Shown here: piece by piece, positions 27,971 through 36,820 of the stretch
How the letters are laid out: each line of letters opens with the position of its first letter
Numbering within the stretch: position 1 is the first letter of the stretch
Assembly (NCBI GenBank): GCA_902609035.1
Contig: CACLQG010000009.1
Span: 1-38,273 of the forward strand
DNA from: an uncultured Bacteroidota bacterium
GTDB taxonomy: Bacteria; Bacteroidota; Bacteroidia; Flavobacteriales; Flavobacteriaceae
Reading direction: 5' to 3'
DNA length: 38,273 nt
Notes under the pieces: model-generated
Told to the model about the DNA's origin: nothing
The model's database searches: none
Seen by the model: the letters and a program-made list of their open reading frames with translations, nothing else
Translations under genes and position numbers: made by a program

Positions 27971-29197
27971 ATGTCAAAAATTGTTGTCGAGAATCCTGTT
28001 GTGGAAATCGACGGGGACGAAATGACCAGAATCATTTGGAAATTTATCAAGGATCAATTAATTCTTCCCTATTTGGATCTGGAACTTATCTATTACGACC
28101 TTGGAATGGAATCTAGGGATGCTACAGAAGATCAAATTACCATTGATGCTGCAGAGGCAATAAAAAAACACAAAGTTGGGATTAAATGCGCAACTATTAC
28201 TCCCGATGAGGATCGAATGATCGAATTTAATTTAAAAAAAATGTACCGTTCCCCCAATGGAACCATAAGAAATATTGTGGGCGGAACTGTTTTTAGAGAG
28301 CCAATCATTTTAAAAAATGTTCCTCGATATGTTCAAGGTTGGACCAAACCGATTTGTATTGGAAGGCACGCTTTTGGTGATCAGTATAAAGCTACCGATG
28401 CCATCATCAAAGGTAAAGGAAAATTAACAATGACTTTTACCCCTGAGGACGGAAGTGAACCCACCTCTTGGGAAGTGTACAACTTCCAAGAAAATGGAGT
28501 AGCTATGAGTATGTACAATATCGAATCTTCCATTTATGGCTTTGCTCGATCTTGTATGAATAGGGCACTTGACAAAGGTTGGCCACTATATTTTTCAACA
28601 AAAAACACCATCATGAAAGCTTATGATGGTCGTTTTAAAGATATTTTTCAAGAAGTCTTTGACAATGAATTCGTAGATAAGTTTAAAGCGGTAGGGCTCA
28701 CTTATGAACATCGATTAATTGATGATATGGTCGCTGCGGCCATGAAATGGAATGGTGGTTTTGTTTGGGCCTGTAAAAATTATGACGGAGATGTTCAGTC
28801 GGATACTGTCGCCCAAGGATTTGGTTCTTTAGGACTGATGACCTCTACCCTCGTAACTCCTGACGGAGAAATTATGGAAGCTGAGGCAGCTCATGGTACC
28901 GTCACACGTCACTTTAGACAACACCAACTAGGTAAAGCAACGTCTACCAATCCAATGGCATCTATTTTTGCGTGGACAAGAGGGTTGGCGCACAGAGGAA
29001 AGTTAGATAAAAATCAATCACTAATTGATTTTTGCCAAACCTTAGAGGCTATTTGTATTGAAACGATCGAAGGTGGTAAAATGACTAAAGATTTAGCTTT
29101 ATTGATCCATAAAGACAAATTAAATGAATCCCTCTATTTGACTACACAGGAGTTTCTGGATGTCTTGAAAGAAAATTTAGATTCTAAACTTGCGTAG
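27971..29197 (+). CDS. icd: NADP-dependent isocitrate dehydrogenase, eukaryotic-like type
   Basis: This enzyme oxidatively decarboxylates isocitrate to 2-oxoglutarate in the TCA cycle. The 408-residue protein belongs to the homodimeric NADP-IDH subfamily shared with mitochondria and cytosol of eukaryotes, not the E. coli Icd type. Evidence is the opening [31 protein letters not shown], the substrate-binding [12 protein letters not shown] and [40 protein letters not shown] and [15 protein letters not shown]. Cofactor preference for NADP is inferred from the subfamily. It has its own promoter candidate and is followed by a 224-base AT-rich spacer without recognisable features. Confidence 0.94.
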   Translation: MSKIVVENPVVEIDGDEMTRIIWKFIKDQLILPYLDLELIYYDLGMESRDATEDQITIDAAEAIKKHKVGIKCATITPDEDRMIEFNLKKMYRSPNGTIRNIVGGTVFREPIILKNVPRYVQGWTKPICIGRHAFGDQYKATDAIIKGKGKLTMTFTPEDGSEPTSWEVYNFQENGVAMSMYNIESSIYGFARSCMNRALDKGWPLYFSTKNTIMKAYDGRFKDIFQEVFDNEFVDKFKAVGLTYEHRLIDDMVAAAMKWNGGFVWACKNYDGDVQSDTVAQGFGSLGLMTSTLVTPDGEIMEAEAAHGTVTRHFRQHQLGKATSTNPMASIFAWTRGLAHRGKLDKNQSLIDFCQTLEAICIETIEGGKMTKDLALLIHKDKLNESLYLTTQEFLDVLKENLDSKLA

Positions 29198-29421
29198 TTT
29201 TTAATTTTTTGGATAACTATTAGATTTATGGATTCTTTATAAAAATTTCTGAAATGCTCTCCAGATTATTTAATCCAACTAATCTATTAGATTATACCTC
29301 TATATTTTTTATTAGCCAAAGCTTTATGTTTAGTTTATTAATGTTTAAATAGTTTTAAATTAATAATTTATTTACATCGCAATTGGTGAACAATGGAATT
29401 TGAACAATAAAATTCTTACTA

Positions 29422-30231
29422 ATGAGATTTGAAAAAATAACAGAGAAGGATTCCCATTACGATGCTCTAGAAACAAAATCGGTAAAGGAACTACTAACAG
29501 GTATTCATCAACAGGATCAAATTGCAGTTTCAGCAGTAGGTCTTGTTTTAGGTAAAATCGAAATCCTAGTGAATAAACTAGTACCACAACTTAAAAAAGG
29601 TGGACGACTATTTTATATTGGTGCAGGAACCAGTGGAAGGTTGGGTGTATTGGATGCATCAGAATGTCCTCCCACTTTTGGTACTGACCCTGAAATGGTC
29701 AAAGGTCTTATTGCAGGTGGGTTAGACGCTCTTCATCAATCCATCGAAAATGCAGAGGACGATTACCTCCAAGGGTGGAATGATTTACAAGAAAACCAAA
29801 TAGATCAAAATGATTTTGTAATAGGAATCGCAGCTTCAGGAACCACCCCCTATGCATTAGGCGCACTTGAAAAATGCCAAAAAAATGGTATTATAACAGG
29901 TTGTATTACTTGCAACCTCAATAGTCCGCTTATTCAGTTCTCCGACTTTCCCATAGAGGTGGTCGTAGGCCCTGAATTCGTAACAGGCAGTTCACGAATG
30001 AAGGCTGGTACCGCACAAAAACTAATTCTCAATATGATCACAACCTCGAGTATGATTCAATTGGGAAGAATTAAAGGGAATAAGATGATCGATGTCCAAA
30101 TGACTAATGTAAAGTTAGTTGATAGAGCGGTTAGAATTCTTATGGAAGAATTGGACATTGATAAGCGAACAGCCGCTAAATTATTGGAGGAGTATAAAAG
30201 TATAAGGGCAGCCATCAAAAATTACGCATGA
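29422..30231 (+). CDS. murQ: N-acetylmuramic acid 6-phosphate etherase
   Basis: MurQ cleaves the lactyl ether of MurNAc-6-phosphate to give GlcNAc-6-phosphate and lactate, in recovery of cell-wall sugars. The 269-residue SIS-domain protein starts MRFEKITEKDSHYDALE, shows the sugar-phosphate site YIGAGTSGRLGVLDASECPP with the catalytic Glu, then GIAASGTTPYALGAL, the second Glu region GPEFVTGSSRMKAGTAQK, and a C-terminal helical UBA-like tail (KRTAAKLLEEYKSIRAAI). No phosphotransferase transporter or AnmK is nearby. A DUF6095 protein overlaps its stop codon. Confidence 0.95.
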   Translation: MRFEKITEKDSHYDALETKSVKELLTGIHQQDQIAVSAVGLVLGKIEILVNKLVPQLKKGGRLFYIGAGTSGRLGVLDASECPPTFGTDPEMVKGLIAGGLDALHQSIENAEDDYLQGWNDLQENQIDQNDFVIGIAASGTTPYALGALEKCQKNGIITGCITCNLNSPLIQFSDFPIEVVVGPEFVTGSSRMKAGTAQKLILNMITTSSMIQLGRIKGNKMIDVQMTNVKLVDRAVRILMEELDIDKRTAAKLLEEYKSIRAAIKNYA

Positions 30232-30461
30232 ACTCGAAAAAGCTAAAAAAAGGATTAATGAAAATGGGAACTTTTATCGTTCTATGTTTTATTGCTCCAG
30301 TGATCGTTTACCAAGCCTTTAAAAATCAAGAACACTCTTTTTATTGGCCTGTTCTTGTTTTGGGAATTGGTTTTTGTATTATAGCAATTATTTACGGTTT
30401 TTGGGCCATCAAAACATTACTCAACGGTCTCCTAGGGGATAAAAAAACTAAGCGCTTTTAA
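30228..30461 (+). CDS. DUF6095 family small membrane protein
   Basis: A 77-residue protein with a basic N-terminus (NSKKLKKGLMKM), two hydrophobic helices (about 12-30 and 40-65) and a basic tail (GDKKTKRF). It matches DUF6095 of flavobacteria by size, topology and its constant place behind murQ. The ATG lies within the murQ stop (ATGA, four-base overlap), so translation is coupled. Function is unknown. The association with murQ hints at an envelope-related role, but nothing in the sequence proves it. Confidence 0.75.
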   Translation: MNSKKLKKGLMKMGTFIVLCFIAPVIVYQAFKNQEHSFYWPVLVLGIGFCIIAIIYGFWAIKTLLNGLLGDKKTKRF

Positions 30462-30464
30462 AAA

Positions 30465-30495
30465 TTGTAACACTCAGAGGAGTAGACTATATTTG
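30465..30495 (+). promoter_or_regulatory. Promoter of the thrS-infC-rpmI-rplT operon
   Basis: TTG at 30465-30467 and TATATTTG at 30488-30495, 20-base spacing, 16 bases before the thrS ATG: a full match to the Bacteroidota sigma-A consensus. The short leader leaves no room for a T-box or an extended thrS regulatory leader. Confidence 0.65.
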
Positions 30496-30511
30496 TTTTG
30501 ATTTATATCCT

Positions 30512-32458
30512 ATGATTCAAATAAGATTTCCTGATGCCTCAATAAGAAGCTTTAAGGTTGGGACTACTGTTCTAGATGTTGCAAAAAATATAAGTGAAGG
30601 ATTGGCGCGTAATGTCCTTTCCGCAAAGTTCAATAATCAAGTTGTTGAAACCTTTTCACCATTGACCGAAGATGGACAAATCGAATTATTTACCTGGAAA
30701 AATGAAGAAGGAAAAACTGCTTTTTGGCATTCTTCCGCACATGTATTGGCTCAAGCCATATTAGCCCTCTATCCTGAGGCTAAACTCACAATTGGTCCAG
30801 CGATTGAAAATGGATTTTACTACGATGTAGATTTTGGAGATCACTATATCACGGAAAAAGAACTCAAGGATATTGAGAAAAAGTTTTTGGAATTTGCTAG
30901 TAAAAAGTTTGAATTTAAAATGCGATCTGCTTCCAAAAAAGAGGCACTGGATTTTTATCAAAAAGAGGAAAATCCCTACAAAATTGAACTCATTGAAAAT
31001 CTGGAAGATGGAACAATTACCTTTTGTGATCATGGCGATTTTACAGACCTCTGTAGAGGAGGACATATACCCCACACTGGATTTATAAAAGCCGTAAAGC
31101 TTTTGAATATAGCGGGGGCCTACTGGCGAGGGGATGAAAAAAACAAACAACTTACTCGGGTTTATGGAATTTCATTTCCAAAACAAAAAGAACTTATCGA
31201 ATATTTAAATCTTTTGGAGGAAGCTAAAAAACGTGACCACAGAAAGCTGGGAAAAGAGCTGGAATTATTTACTTTTTCACAAAAAGTAGGACAGGGTTTA
31301 CCCCTATGGTTACCCAAAGGAGCTGCCTTGAGGGAAAGATTGGAAGATTTTCTCAAAACCGCTCAGAAAAAGGCGGGGTATGAGCAAGTCATTTCCCCAC
31401 ACATTGGTAACAAAGAGCTCTATATGACCTCAGGTCACTACGAGAAATACGGAGAGGACAGCTTTCAACCCATAGAATCCCCCGCTGGAGAAGAAACTTT
31501 TCTTCTCAAGCCTATGAACTGTCCTCACCACTGCGAAATATACAACGCCCGACCCTGGAGTTATAAGGAATTACCCAAAAGATATTCTGAATTTGGAACT
31601 GTATATCGTTATGAACAAAGTGGTGAACTTCATGGATTGACCAGAGTTAGAGGATTCACTCAGGACGATGCACATATTTTTTGCACTCCCGACCAATTAG
31701 ATCAAGAGTTTAAAGATGTCATTGATCTAGTGTTGTATGTATTTGGTTCTCTTGGCTTTGATAATTTTCAAACACAAGTATCCATAAGAGATCCTAAAAA
31801 ACATGAAAAATATATTGGAGATGAAAAAAATTGGGAAAAAGCAGAACATGCGATTATTTTTGCTGCTCAGGATAAAGAATTAGATTTTGTAATTGAAGAG
31901 GGAGAAGCTGCCTTCTATGGTCCTAAGCTGGATTTTATCGTCAAAGACGCACTAGGAAGAAAGTGGCAATTGGGTACCATTCAAGTTGATTATAATCTTC
32001 CTGAAAAGTTTGATCTCACTTACAAAGGCAGTGATAATGAACTACACCGACCTATCATGATCCATCGCGCTCCCTTTGGAAGTTTAGAGCGATTTGTTGC
32101 TATTTTATTGGAACATACGGGAGGTAATTTCCCACTTTGGCTTGCCCCTACTCAGGTGAACTTATTGAGTGTGAGTGAAAAACACGAAAAATACGCTCAA
32201 AAAGTTTTAAATTTCCTTGAAAATAACGAAATTCGCGCCTCCCTGGACAACAGAAATGAGACAATCGGAAAAAAGATCCGAGAATCTGAGTTAAGTAAGG
32301 TTCCTTACATGTTGATTTTAGGAGAAAAAGAAGCAGAGTCAGATAATATCTCTGTAAGAAAACACCGTGAAGGTGATATGGGAGCGATGACAGGAGAACA
32401 TTTCATCGAAATCATAAAGGAAGAGATATCAAAAAGTATATCTAAATTTGATAATTAA
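30512..32458 (+). CDS. thrS: Threonyl-tRNA synthetase
   Basis: ThrRS charges tRNA-Thr. The 648-residue class II enzyme has an N-terminal TGS domain (about 1-60), the editing domain with HSSAHVLAQ (HxxxH, near 73-77) and CRGGHIPHTG, then the catalytic core. The core has MNCPHHCEIYNARPWSYKEL (zinc Cys), motif 2 around HGLTRVRGFTQDDAHIFC (zinc His) and motif 3 with IMIHRAPFGSLERF (zinc His). The C-terminal anticodon-binding domain starts near LWLAPTQVNLLSV. All zinc ligands and editing residues are present. It heads the classic thrS-infC-rpmI-rplT cluster, with infC starting 16 bases downstream if the AUA start is accepted. Confidence 0.97.
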   Translation: MIQIRFPDASIRSFKVGTTVLDVAKNISEGLARNVLSAKFNNQVVETFSPLTEDGQIELFTWKNEEGKTAFWHSSAHVLAQAILALYPEAKLTIGPAIENGFYYDVDFGDHYITEKELKDIEKKFLEFASKKFEFKMRSASKKEALDFYQKEENPYKIELIENLEDGTITFCDHGDFTDLCRGGHIPHTGFIKAVKLLNIAGAYWRGDEKNKQLTRVYGISFPKQKELIEYLNLLEEAKKRDHRKLGKELELFTFSQKVGQGLPLWLPKGAALRERLEDFLKTAQKKAGYEQVISPHIGNKELYMTSGHYEKYGEDSFQPIESPAGEETFLLKPMNCPHHCEIYNARPWSYKELPKRYSEFGTVYRYEQSGELHGLTRVRGFTQDDAHIFCTPDQLDQEFKDVIDLVLYVFGSLGFDNFQTQVSIRDPKKHEKYIGDEKNWEKAEHAIIFAAQDKELDFVIEEGEAAFYGPKLDFIVKDALGRKWQLGTIQVDYNLPEKFDLTYKGSDNELHRPIMIHRAPFGSLERFVAILLEHTGGNFPLWLAPTQVNLLSVSEKHEKYAQKVLNFLENNEIRASLDNRNETIGKKIRESELSKVPYMLILGEKEAESDNISVRKHREGDMGAMTGEHFIEIIKEEISKSISKFDN

Positions 32459-32474
32459 TTTAAAATAACGAGTC

Positions 32475-33029
32475 ATAGCAATACGAAGGAGAAGGTCTAA
32501 TAAACCTGTGAGGATAATAAAAGAAAATCCTCATAAAATCAATGAAAAAATTACTGCCACGGAAATTCGTTTGGTAGGAGACAACGTTGAGGTAGGGGTT
32601 TACGGTCTTACAAAAGCTATTGCACTAGCTGAAAAACTAGAATTAGATTTGGTAGAAATCTCCCCAAAGGCATCACCACCTGTATGCAAGATTTTGGATT
32701 ACAAGAAATTTCTATATGAGCAGAAGAAACGTGAAAAGGCACTAAAGTCGAAAGCGACCAAGGTTGTTATTAAAGAAATCAGGTTCGGTCCACAAACCGA
32801 CGAACATGATTATGAGTTTAAGAAGAAACATGCTGAAAAGTTCTTAAATGATGGTGCAAAGCTCAAGGCTTTTGTATTTTTTAAAGGAAGATCAATCGTA
32901 TTTAAAGAACAAGGGCAGATATTACTTTTAAGGTTAGCACAAGATCTCGAACAAATTGGAAAGGTAGAACAGATGCCAAGATTAGAAGGAAAGAGAATGA
33001 CCATGTTCATCTCTCCCAAAAAAAAGTAA
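32475..33029 (+). CDS. infC: Translation initiation factor IF-3, apparent AUA start codon
   Basis: IF-3 keeps ribosomal subunits apart and proofreads the initiation codon. The core is unmistakable: [77 protein letters not shown] and [18 protein letters not shown]. The first ATG/GTG/TTG is the GTG at 32508, but the frame is open upstream to a TAA at 32466. The codons before the GTG read ATA GCA ATA CGA AGG AGA AGG TCT AAT AAA CCT, giving (M)[10 protein letters not shown], which is the usual flavobacterial IF-3 N-terminus (MAIR-R-rich). I therefore start at ATA 32475-32477 (184 aa, 16 bases after thrS). The purine-rich AAGGAGAAGG here is Arg codons, not a Shine-Dalgarno site. Confidence 0.88.
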   Translation: MAIRRRRSNKPVRIIKENPHKINEKITATEIRLVGDNVEVGVYGLTKAIALAEKLELDLVEISPKASPPVCKILDYKKFLYEQKKREKALKSKATKVVIKEIRFGPQTDEHDYEFKKKHAEKFLNDGAKLKAFVFFKGRSIVFKEQGQILLLRLAQDLEQIGKVEQMPRLEGKRMTMFISPKKK

Positions 33030-33046
33030 AAATAACAATTGATGAT

Positions 33047-33244
33047 ATGCCAAAAATGAAAACAAAATCTAGTGCCAAAAAGCGTTTTAAGCTTACTGGT
33101 AGTGGTAAAATAAAGAGAAAACACGCTTTTAAAAGTCATATCCTGACCAAAAAATCTAAGAAGCGTAAACTAAAGTTAACACATTCTACTTTGGTTCATG
33201 ATAGTGACAGAAATAACATAAAAGAACAATTAAGATTGAAATAA
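33047..33244 (+). CDS. rpmI: 50S ribosomal protein L35
   Basis: L35 is a small basic protein of the large subunit. Its 65 residues match the family throughout: [40 protein letters not shown] and a C-terminal [16 protein letters not shown]. It starts 17 bases after infC and is followed 85 bases later by rplT, the standard order. Confidence 0.97.
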   Translation: MPKMKTKSSAKKRFKLTGSGKIKRKHAFKSHILTKKSKKRKLKLTHSTLVHDSDRNNIKEQLRLK

Positions 33245-33329
33245 CTCAATCTCTGGTAAAATATGTATCACCCTGATATGTGGCTAAAAAGTGTTGAAAA
33301 ACCACCTCTATCAAATAAACTTAATTAAA

Positions 33330-33674
33330 ATGCCAAGATCAGTAAATTCAGTAGCTTCAAGAGCCCGAAGAAAAAAAATCATTAAACTAGCTAAGGGTTA
33401 TTTTGGTAGAAGAAAAAACGTTTGGACCGTTGCCAAAGATGCAGTTGAAAAGGCAATGCTTTACGCCTATCGTGATAGAAAGGCCAAAAAACGAAATTTT
33501 AGATCCCTTTGGATTATAAGAATCAATGCAGGTGCAAGAGAGCATGGTATGACTTACAGCCAATTTATGGGAAAAGTTAAATCCAATAGCATAAAACTTA
33601 ACAGAAAAGTTTTAGCCGATTTAGCGATGAATAATCCTGATGCTTTCAAGGCGGTAGTCGATAAAATAAAATAA
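33330..33674 (+). CDS. rplT: 50S ribosomal protein L20
   Basis: L20 is needed for early 50S assembly and in several bacteria represses its own operon. The 114-residue protein begins [20 protein letters not shown], followed by [39 protein letters not shown] and [13 protein letters not shown] start at ATG 33330 because every L20 begins MPRS or similar; the frame is open 39 bases further upstream to an ATG at 33291 that would add an unrelated 13-residue extension. It is the last gene of the thrS operon and is followed by a strong terminator. Confidence 0.97.
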   Translation: MPRSVNSVASRARRKKIIKLAKGYFGRRKNVWTVAKDAVEKAMLYAYRDRKAKKRNFRSLWIIRINAGAREHGMTYSQFMGKVKSNSIKLNRKVLADLAMNNPDAFKAVVDKIK

Positions 33675-33690
33675 TCAGATTTAATGGTAT

Positions 33691-33717
33691 AACCCATCTT
33701 AAAAGGATGGGTTTTTT
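33691..33717 (+). terminator. Rho-independent terminator of thrS-infC-rpmI-rplT
   Basis: AACCCATC (33691-33698) pairs perfectly with GATGGGTT (33706-33713), extendable inward by two pairs around a three-base AAA loop, and runs into a T tract (33712-33717). It ends six bases before the ATG of the ArsC-like gene. Confidence 0.9.
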
Positions 33718-33722
33718 GTTAT

Positions 33723-34070
33723 ATGGAATTTACTATTTACCACAATCCAAGATGCCGTAAATCTCGAGAGGCTCTTCAATATTTAGAGGAAAAGGCTACG
33801 GAATATCAGACGGTAAAATATTTAGAAGATCTTTTTGATAAAAAGACCCTAGGTGATGTTTTAAAAAAAATAAAACTTAATCCCTCCGATATTGTTCGAA
33901 AAAACGAAACCCTTTGGAAAAAAGAATATGCCTCTCAGTACTTAACAGAGAATCAGATTTTAGAATTACTTGTCAAACACCCCCATTTGATCGAAAGACC
34001 CATTATAATAAGATCAGATAAAGGTGTTTTGGCCAGACCACTAGAAAATCTAATTGATTTTTTAAAATAA
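33723..34070 (+). CDS. ArsC/Spx-type arsenate reductase family protein
   Basis: A 115-residue thioredoxin-fold protein of the glutaredoxin-linked ArsC family: IYHNPRCRKSREALQYLEE carries the single catalytic Cys (C11), with the Arg in HPHLIERPIIIRSDKGVLAR and a C-terminal PLENLIDFL as in ArsC and YfgD-type proteins. Real arsenate reduction is not assured, because many chromosomal members without an ars operon have unknown substrates, and no arsR or arsB is nearby. It begins six bases beyond the rplT terminator, so it depends on read-through or a promoter hidden within that short space. Confidence 0.85.
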   Translation: MEFTIYHNPRCRKSREALQYLEEKATEYQTVKYLEDLFDKKTLGDVLKKIKLNPSDIVRKNETLWKKEYASQYLTENQILELLVKHPHLIERPIIIRSDKGVLARPLENLIDFLK

Positions 34071-34114
34071 GTTAAACTTTTTGATTAATTGTTGTTCTTA
34101 AAGAGTAACATACT

Positions 34115-36592
34115 ATGAGAAAAACTTTCCACTTCGCCCTAACTCTTTTTTCATTTTTAGCCTATGGTCAACGTCCTGATGGAAATATTCCAAAATTTAA
34201 ATTTTCGGGAATCGTCATCGATCAAGAGACACAACAACCGCTCGAATACGCAACTGTAAGTATTCGTAACCCCCAAAAACCAGACCGTTTACAAGGGGGA
34301 ATTACAGGATCAGATGGAAAATTCAATATCGAAGTTTTTCCAGGGATATATGACATCACCATAGATTATATTGGATTTGAAAACTTTGAAAAAAAAGGGG
34401 TTGTTATTCGATCAAATAAGGATTGGGGAAAAGTAAATTTATATATTTCAAGCACGTCACTGGAAGGAGTTGAGGTGATGGCCGAAAAAACGGAAGTTGA
34501 AATTCGACTTGATAAACGCATCTACAATGTAGGTAAAGACCTCACCGTTCGAGGGGGTAGTGTTGCAGATGTATTGGATAATGTACCTTCAGTAACTGTT
34601 GATTTGGATGGGAATGTAGCCCTCCGAGGAAATGATAATGTAAGAATACTAATTAACGGTAAACCTTCCGGGCTGGTAGGAATTTCTGGACCTCAAGGAT
34701 TACAACAACTTCCTGCTGAGTCCATAGAAAAAGTGGAAGTCGTGACCTCCCCATCTGCGAGATACGGGGCTGAAGGCACCGCTGGTATACTGAATATAAT
34801 CCTAAAAAAACAGGAACTTTTGGGTTTCAATGGAAACTTTGTTGCCAATGGAGGACAAACTCATTCCGATGTCATACCATCAAGTTATGGTATGTCTGCA
34901 AATATTAACTTGAGAAAAAATAAATTCAATATATTTACCAACACCTCAGTAAACAAGATTCTTTCTATAGGGAAGATATATAACCAAAATGAATACTTTA
35001 ACGGATACGACCCAAGTACATTTTTAGATGAAATCCGTAAACCTGAACGAGAGAATTATAGTTTCTTTTCCAGCTTAGGAGTAGAATACTTCTTTAAAGA
35101 AAAAACCTCTTTAATTCTTAGTAGTTTTATCCGTAAAACAAATGGAGACGATTACAGCAAAAACATATTAAATACACTTAGCACTAATCGGATAATCATA
35201 GATCAGTCTGAGTTGATAGAATTCGAAATTGATAAGGACAACGCCCGTCAAATTAGTCTCAATTTTGATTCAGAAATTGATGAAGATGGACAGGAATTTA
35301 CCGCAGTCTTTCAATATGAAGAAAACTCTGAGGACGAAAATGCATCTATTAAAAATAGTTTAGAAGGGAGGGATGAGAAGGTAAATCAGCTAGAAGAAGA
35401 AAAAAGAATACTCGTTCAAGCAGACTATGTACTTCCATTAAATGAAGATACACAATTTGAATTTGGATTCAGGGGGAATTATTCTGATCAGGAAAATGAT
35501 TACCAGGTATTCCAAATAAAAGAGGGAGATTTTTTTAAAAACACAGATTTATCCAATGTTTTATTTTATAAGGAATATGTGAGCGCACTTTACTCCCAAT
35601 TTGGGAAAAAAAATAATAATTTTTCATTTTTATTAGGTTTAAGAATGGAAGACACAAAAATTGTTATAAATCAAAGAACCACCAATGATTACAATGAAAA
35701 AAATTACACTAAATTTTTTCCTACATTGAATCTGTCTTATGAGTTTAGTAATAACGAAAGTTTAATTTTAGGATATAGTAGAAGAATTTCTAGACCCAGA
35801 GGGAGGTTCCTAAACCCCTTTCCATCAAGGGCGAGTGTTGCAACTTTTTTTCAAGGAAATGCTGATTTAGATCCCAGTTATTCTAATACTATAGATATTG
35901 GTTATTTAAAAAGGTGGGATAAGGTTACATTTAATAGCTCCATATATTTTCAAAAGACTACAGATGTATTCACTTTTATTGCAGAAGATAAAGGAGAAAA
36001 AGTAGTCATCAATGAAAATGTTGATGAAATAAATAGTGTTTTCGAAGTTCCAGTAATTGTTAGAAACCCAATCAATTTAGCTGAAAATAACCGAACAGGG
36101 TTAGAATTCACACTGAGTTACAACCCCTCAAAGAAATCAAGGGTATTTGGAAATTTTAACCTTTTTAATTCTGAAACGATTGGATTTCACGAAGGAGTAA
36201 ACTTAGGCAGAAGAAACTTAAGTTGGTTTTCAAGAATAAATGGAAAGATGTCCATATTTAAAAAGATAGACTGGCAAATCCAACTTTTTTATAGAGGACC
36301 TAGAGAAACTGCTCAATCCAAAACAAAAGGAATGATTTTTTGCAGCACCTCATTGAATAAAGATATTTTCAAAAAGAATGGAACACTATCTTTTAGAGTG
36401 AGAGATTTGTTTAACTCTGCCATGTATAGGTCGGAAACTTTTACACCAACTTTTAGAAACAACGTTTTATTTAGAAGAAGTTTACCATCTTTTAATTTAT
36501 CTGTCACCTACAGAATAAATCAAAAGACAAATCAACAAAAAAAGGGAAATCAAATTAGAAGTGGCGCAAATGAAGGAAGTTTTGGTATGTAA
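34115..36592 (+). CDS. Outer-membrane beta-barrel receptor (TonB-dependent receptor-like, CarboxypepD_reg plus plug)
   Basis: An 825-residue outer-membrane protein. It has a signal peptide (RKTFHFALTLFSFLAYG, cleavage before Q), an N-terminal carboxypeptidase-regulatory-like beta sandwich (FSGIVIDQETQQPLEYATVS ... GIYDITIDYIGFE, about 30-120), and a plug domain (DVLDNVPSVTVDLDGNVALR, PSARYGAEGTAGILNIIL, about 150-230). A long barrel follows, with FFPTLNLSYEFSNNESLILG and SRRISRPRGRFLNPFPS of the OMP_b-brl_3 type. No SusD partner is adjacent, so a polysaccharide-uptake role is not supported. The substrate is unknown; a siderophore, peptide or exported-protein role remains possible. It converges on a small membrane protein gene four bases away. 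Confidence 0.88.
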   Translation: MRKTFHFALTLFSFLAYGQRPDGNIPKFKFSGIVIDQETQQPLEYATVSIRNPQKPDRLQGGITGSDGKFNIEVFPGIYDITIDYIGFENFEKKGVVIRSNKDWGKVNLYISSTSLEGVEVMAEKTEVEIRLDKRIYNVGKDLTVRGGSVADVLDNVPSVTVDLDGNVALRGNDNVRILINGKPSGLVGISGPQGLQQLPAESIEKVEVVTSPSARYGAEGTAGILNIILKKQELLGFNGNFVANGGQTHSDVIPSSYGMSANINLRKNKFNIFTNTSVNKILSIGKIYNQNEYFNGYDPSTFLDEIRKPERENYSFFSSLGVEYFFKEKTSLILSSFIRKTNGDDYSKNILNTLSTNRIIIDQSELIEFEIDKDNARQISLNFDSEIDEDGQEFTAVFQYEENSEDENASIKNSLEGRDEKVNQLEEEKRILVQADYVLPLNEDTQFEFGFRGNYSDQENDYQVFQIKEGDFFKNTDLSNVLFYKEYVSALYSQFGKKNNNFSFLLGLRMEDTKIVINQRTTNDYNEKNYTKFFPTLNLSYEFSNNESLILGYSRRISRPRGRFLNPFPSRASVATFFQGNADLDPSYSNTIDIGYLKRWDKVTFNSSIYFQKTTDVFTFIAEDKGEKVVINENVDEINSVFEVPVIVRNPINLAENNRTGLEFTLSYNPSKKSRVFGNFNLFNSETIGFHEGVNLGRRNLSWFSRINGKMSIFKKIDWQIQLFYRGPRETAQSKTKGMIFCSTSLNKDIFKKNGTLSFRVRDLFNSAMYRSETFTPTFRNNVLFRRSLPSFNLSVTYRINQKTNQQKKGNQIRSGANEGSFGM

Positions 36593-36596
36593 AAAT

Positions 36597-36758
36597 TTAA
36601 GATTTACGCTTCTCACGTCTGTCTTTTAAAAACTGTATTAATGATCCAAATAACCAATAAGGAATAACAAAGGTCAAAAGAAAGATCATCAACCAAAAGC
36701 CGATTGTAAGAATAGATAAAAAAGCGAGAAACCCTAAGTACTGGTCAAAATCAAACAT
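36597..36758 (-). CDS. Small (53-aa) membrane protein, unknown function
   Basis: Reading the minus strand from the ATG at 36756-36758 gives a 53-residue open frame ending in TAA at 36597-36599. It starts MFDFDQYLGFLAFLSILTIG, continues with a second hydrophobic block containing FWLMIFLLTFVIPYWLFGSL, and ends in a charged tail QFLKDRREKRKS. It has one long or two short membrane helices with a positively charged C-terminus. Amino-acid composition and the tight fit (four bases from the receptor stop, divergent from fumC) argue for a real gene, although it is too short for routine callers. I do not recognise a named family. Confidence 0.72.
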   Translation of the reverse strand: MFDFDQYLGFLAFLSILTIGFWLMIFLLTFVIPYWLFGSLIQFLKDRREKRKS

Positions 36759-36820
36759 AATTAAAATAATACTTAAAATTACAGCTTTTTCTTTTTCCTA
36801 TGAGCCTCAAATAAATTTAT

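Noticed and set aside
29198..29421. Possible small gene or relic between icd and murQ
   Set aside because: The 224-base spacer has frequent stops in all plus frames and no protein-like run comparable to the other gaps.
32486..32495. AAGGAGAAGG as a Shine-Dalgarno site for the GTG start of infC
   Set aside because: It sits too far from the GTG (about 13-20 bases), is explained by Arg codons of the conserved basic N-terminus, and this phylum rarely uses Shine-Dalgarno sequences.
33291..33329. Longer L20 start giving 13 extra residues
   Set aside because: L20 universally starts at the MPRS-type N-terminus; the extension has no family resemblance.
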